34,756 bases of DNA from Desmonostoc geniculatum HA4340-LM1 (GTDB taxonomy: Bacteria > Cyanobacteriota > Cyanobacteriia > Cyanobacteriales > Nostocaceae), in NCBI GenBank assembly GCA_019359545.1, contig JAHHHB010000077.1, positions 1 to 34,756 of the forward strand, written 5' to 3'. Under the pieces are notes generated by a model. The model did no database searches and was not told the origin of the DNA. It worked only from the letters and a program-made list of their open reading frames with translations. Positions 31,990 through 34,756 of the stretch are shown one piece after another. The position numbers and the translations under genes were made by a program. How positions within the stretch are numbered: position 1 is the first letter of the stretch; each line of letters begins with the position of its first letter.

Positions 31990-34338
31990 GTGGCTTTATT
32001 TGCTGAGTTGGTGGAAGCCTTGCTTAGGTGGATTGACTCTCGACTTCCTCATCCAATACAACAGACATCTCGAACTATAGGGAATAATATCTCACGAATA
32101 GTAACAACTCTTGTGGAAACCTTTCCTCAACTGAAGCGATTTGCAAGAGTACCTAAACTTGTAGTGCGAAATCCGGTTGCTAGAAAACCAAAAGAATATC
32201 CCTTGTTGCACGATAGATTTATACTTGGTCGCGATCGCCGAGTATCCGATATTATTGTAGATAATCCCTTGGTAAGTAAAGAACACCTTTCCATAGAACG
32301 CAAGAATTCTCTACCAGATAAACCCTTTGTAATTCAGGACAGGCGTTCACAACACGGCATATATCAGGGTAATAAAAAAATTGACAGAGAATTTGTCCTA
32401 AGGGATGGCGATGTCTTGACTTTAGGAAAGCCAGAACTCGCAAACTCTGTCCGCATCAAGTTTCTCAACCCACCCCCATTGCACATCAGTGCTGCCCTTT
32501 ATAGCGGTTACGCTATTATCTCTATACCTATTCTGTTCTTCGTTTTGAGTGGATTGGCATGGCTAATCTGTCCCCCGGTGAACCCCCTGCCAATACGGAA
32601 CAGTCAACCTTCAATTATCTATGCAAGTAATCTAACTCCCCTGTACAAGCCGCGTAACTTTGTTCATAAAGAAGCAAAGGATGTATCCGAGTTTCCAGTT
32701 TTGTTGCCGCAGGCTGTAATCGCTTCCGAAGATAGTCGTTATTACTGGCATCAAGGTATTGATACTCTGGGTATAGTTAGGGCTATATTAATTAACCTTA
32801 AAAACAGAAAACTTAGTGAAGGTGGTAGTACTTTAAGCCAACAAGTTGCTCGTACTTTGTTCCCTAGTTATGTAGGGGAAGATCGCTCCTTTTTTCGGAA
32901 ATTCAAGGAAGCTGGAATTGCCTTGAAGCTAGAAACACAATACAGCAAAGATGTGATTCTGCTGAGTTATTTGAACACTATCTATTTGGGTGAAGGTGTA
33001 TATGGTTTTCAAGATGCTGCTAAAGTTTATTTCGGCAAATCTGTTAAGAAATTAGAGCCATCAGAAATCGCAACTTTAGTAGCAATGTTACCTGGACCAA
33101 ATGGCTTTGACTTATGTAAAAATAAAGATAATGCTAGTCATAAAGAGTTGGTAGACAGACGAAACAGAGTTATTAAGCTATTACTAGCTAACCACCAAAT
33201 TAAATCTGACGATGCCACATTAGCATTGCGTTCTACTATTCAAGCTGCTCCATCATTTTGTCAAAATCTGAAAACTAGAAATGCTCCTTATTTGGCAGAT
33301 TATGTAAATCAAGAGATTAAAATTTTACTAGGAGAGGAAGTAGCGAAACAAGGGAATTTTTTCATTGAAACAAATCTCAACCTGGAAATGCAAAAGCAAG
33401 CAGAGATAGCCTTAGAAAAGATCATTAATCAAGAGGGAATTTCTCAAGGTTTTTCCCAAGGAGCAGTTACTACTATCGACCCTAACACAGGTAGAATTTT
33501 AGCTCTAGTAGGTGGAGTAGATTATCAAAAGAGCCAATTAAACCGAGCCACACAAGCCCAACGGCAACCAGGCTCAACTTTCAAGGTATTTGCCTATACT
33601 ACTGCACTTGAACAGGGGATACGACCAGAAAAAACTTACTCTTGTGACAAACTAGATTGGGAAGGAGAGCAGGAACCATTTAAACCTTGCGAACACACTA
33701 ACAAAAACAACTTGGATATGTATGACAGCATAGCACTATCAGAGAACGTGATTGCTTTGCGGATAGCTGGAGATGTTGGACTTGATAATGTGGTGAAAAC
33801 TGCCACAAAAATGGGGATTAAATCTAAACTCAGGGTAACTATTCAGGGGAAAGAAAAGGCTGTTCCTCGATTGATTTTAGGTCATAGTGAAGTAAATCTA
33901 TTAGAGTTAACTGGAGCCTATGCAGTACTGGCAAATGAGGGAATAAAAACTCGTCCTCACGCCATTAAGCGTATCTTTGATAGCAGTAGCTGTAAAGATA
34001 TTCAAAATTTCAACACTTGTCGAGTAATTTATTCTGATGATACAGAAACAGAAAGTCGTGTACTCAAGCCAGAAGTAGCAAAAACAATGACTAGACTCCT
34101 TACAGGTGTGGTAGAAAGAAAAGACGGCACAGGAAACAAAACTAATCTCCCTGGGGTACAAGTAGCAGGTAAAACTGGCACAACTAATGGTGCAAGAGAC
34201 CTTTGGTTTGTCGGCTATATGCCTAATGAATTAGTTACAGGGGTTTGGTTAGGCAATGATGAAAACACCCCTACTAGCGGTACTAGTGCTTTAGCTGCTC
34301 AAGTTTGGAGAGACTATATGAGTAGATTTGTTCGCTAA
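31990..34338 (+). CDS. FHA domain fused to class A penicillin-binding protein (PBP1a-type transglycosylase/transpeptidase)
   Basis: This bifunctional peptidoglycan synthase has 782 residues. A cytosolic FHA domain comes first (about 65-160: DRFILGRDRRVSDIIVDNPL, VSKEHLSIER, SQHGIYQGNKKI), with the GR, S..H and NG-like phosphothreonine-binding pattern. A membrane span (about 172-195) is followed by a GT51 transglycosylase domain (ASEDSRYYWHQGID, EGGSTLSQQVARTLFP). The transpeptidase domain has SxxK in PGSTFKVF (about 529), SEN (about 584) and KTG in VAGKTGTTNGARDLWFVGY (about 727). All catalytic motifs are present. The GTG start follows GGGGAGGGG at good spacing. FHA implies control by Ser/Thr protein kinases. 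A terminator-like palindrome follows. Confidence 0.93.
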   Translation: MALFAELVEALLRWIDSRLPHPIQQTSRTIGNNISRIVTTLVETFPQLKRFARVPKLVVRNPVARKPKEYPLLHDRFILGRDRRVSDIIVDNPLVSKEHLSIERKNSLPDKPFVIQDRRSQHGIYQGNKKIDREFVLRDGDVLTLGKPELANSVRIKFLNPPPLHISAALYSGYAIISIPILFFVLSGLAWLICPPVNPLPIRNSQPSIIYASNLTPLYKPRNFVHKEAKDVSEFPVLLPQAVIASEDSRYYWHQGIDTLGIVRAILINLKNRKLSEGGSTLSQQVARTLFPSYVGEDRSFFRKFKEAGIALKLETQYSKDVILLSYLNTIYLGEGVYGFQDAAKVYFGKSVKKLEPSEIATLVAMLPGPNGFDLCKNKDNASHKELVDRRNRVIKLLLANHQIKSDDATLALRSTIQAAPSFCQNLKTRNAPYLADYVNQEIKILLGEEVAKQGNFFIETNLNLEMQKQAEIALEKIINQEGISQGFSQGAVTTIDPNTGRILALVGGVDYQKSQLNRATQAQRQPGSTFKVFAYTTALEQGIRPEKTYSCDKLDWEGEQEPFKPCEHTNKNNLDMYDSIALSENVIALRIAGDVGLDNVVKTATKMGIKSKLRVTIQGKEKAVPRLILGHSEVNLLELTGAYAVLANEGIKTRPHAIKRIFDSSSCKDIQNFNTCRVIYSDDTETESRVLKPEVAKTMTRLLTGVVERKDGTGNKTNLPGVQVAGKTGTTNGARDLWFVGYMPNELVTGVWLGNDENTPTSGTSALAAQVWRDYMSRFVR

Positions 34339-34393
34339 AGTCTCTAATATAGGAATCTGGTAATGTGAAAATGTAGGTAATTCTTATCTTATC

Positions 34394-34419
34394 CAGAAGG
34401 GAGCGATCGCTCCCTTCTG
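34394..34419. terminator. Perfect 26-bp palindrome centred on a HIP1 octamer
   Basis: CAGAAGGGAGCGA is followed directly by its exact reverse complement; the centre is GCGATCGC. It lies 56 bp after the penicillin-binding protein's stop codon. Transcribed, it forms a long hairpin and probably ends the message, but no U-run follows, so it may be a repeat instead. Confidence 0.6.
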
Positions 34420-34581
34420 AATCGAGGTTTATGACTGATTTTGAAGTATTCAAAAATTATTAATTGTTATGGATTAGAACTGGTTGTAGCTATAGCTGAT
34501 TGAGGTGATATGGGAAGAGATTGGGGACTATAACTAGATGGTATTAAATTACTATTATTTGATTTTTTAAAAGATATGTAG

Positions 34582-34608
34582 GGTGCGTTAGCGACAGCGT
34601 AACGCACC
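34582..34608. repeat. Inverted repeat GGTGCGTTA...TAACGCACC
   Basis: A perfect 9-bp stem encloses a 9-nt loop. It belongs to the same family as 5488-5517. A further half copy (GGTGCGTTAC) begins at 34622. The rest of 34339-34756 (418 bp) shows no supported gene; a 47-codon minus-strand frame is listed among the rejected items. Confidence 0.7.
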
Positions 34609-34756
34609 ATTCTTAAGGCTTTGGTGCGTTACTTAGGGTTTGCAGAATAAACGAAAAACCTAGATAAATCAAGAGATTCGGGAGGATAAAAGAGAATAAA
34701 GTGCAAGTAAAAAGGATAAAATAGGTAGAAACCCTTGTACCGAGTTGCGTTGAGAT

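Noticed and set aside
34394..34419. HIP1-centred palindrome considered as an attachment or recombination site
   Set aside because: No integrase or mobile genes nearby; its position just after a gene fits a transcript end or plain repeat better.
34467..34610. 47-codon minus-strand frame ending in a Ser/Pro/Gln/Thr-rich tail
   Set aside because: Its first third is the GGTGCGTTA repeat. The Ser/Pro-rich end could be a remnant of some gene's C-terminus, but nothing supports expression.

Overview
The window is chromosomal DNA of a filamentous cyanobacterium, most likely a Nostoc-like member of the Nostocales. Three kinds of evidence agree. Photosynthesis genes are present: the start of psbA at 1-94 (minus), petG at 17373-17486 and a cytM-type cytochrome c at 17695-18069. 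GCGATCGC (HIP1) octamers are frequent. Intergenic spaces are full of the short interspersed and heptamer-like repeats typical of that group. No rRNA, tRNA or CRISPR array was seen.

Layout. 1-8.5 kb: psbA start with its promoter, a MITE-like element, an ABC-2 permease, a DedA protein, an ExoD-like protein, a small membrane protein, an ABC exporter, a PEP-CTERM protein and a PBP4-type D,D-carboxypeptidase. 9.0-11.6 kb is a decayed zone: two terD genes that both lose their C-terminal half, a wrecked cadherin/RTX gene on the minus strand, and an IS1-family element with an A8C frameshift site. 11.6-18.1 kb is mostly housekeeping: an unknown 444-residue protein, a translationally coupled trio of tiny genes (ribbon-helix-helix-like, DUF6888-like, DUF6887-like), a DUF3370-like exported protein, a pyroglutamyl-peptidase-like protein, hisH, rsmD, petG and cytM.

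18.5-30.1 kb is dominated by two tandem giant genes (1424 and 1399 residues). Each encodes ten CARDB-type domains followed by an RTX-like C-terminal block of the kind that directs type I secretion. Upstream lies a 244-residue protein I do not recognise. Downstream lie a second PEP-CTERM protein and a parvulin-type peptidylprolyl isomerase with no signal peptide. The two giants share their ribosome-binding leader, and their last ~450 bp are about 97% identical while the CARDB domains have diverged. Three domains of the first giant carry a short in-frame insertion that looks like a mobile intergenic repeat used as coding sequence. No HlyB/HlyD-type exporter is in the window.

30.1-34.8 kb: remnants of an AraC-type regulator and an M23 peptidase, a small membrane protein, and an FHA-domain/class A penicillin-binding protein fusion. 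The best candidates for something undescribed are the CARDB/RTX pair with its companions, and the coupled trio at 13.2-13.8 kb. All function calls come from reading motifs by eye; no database search was possible.
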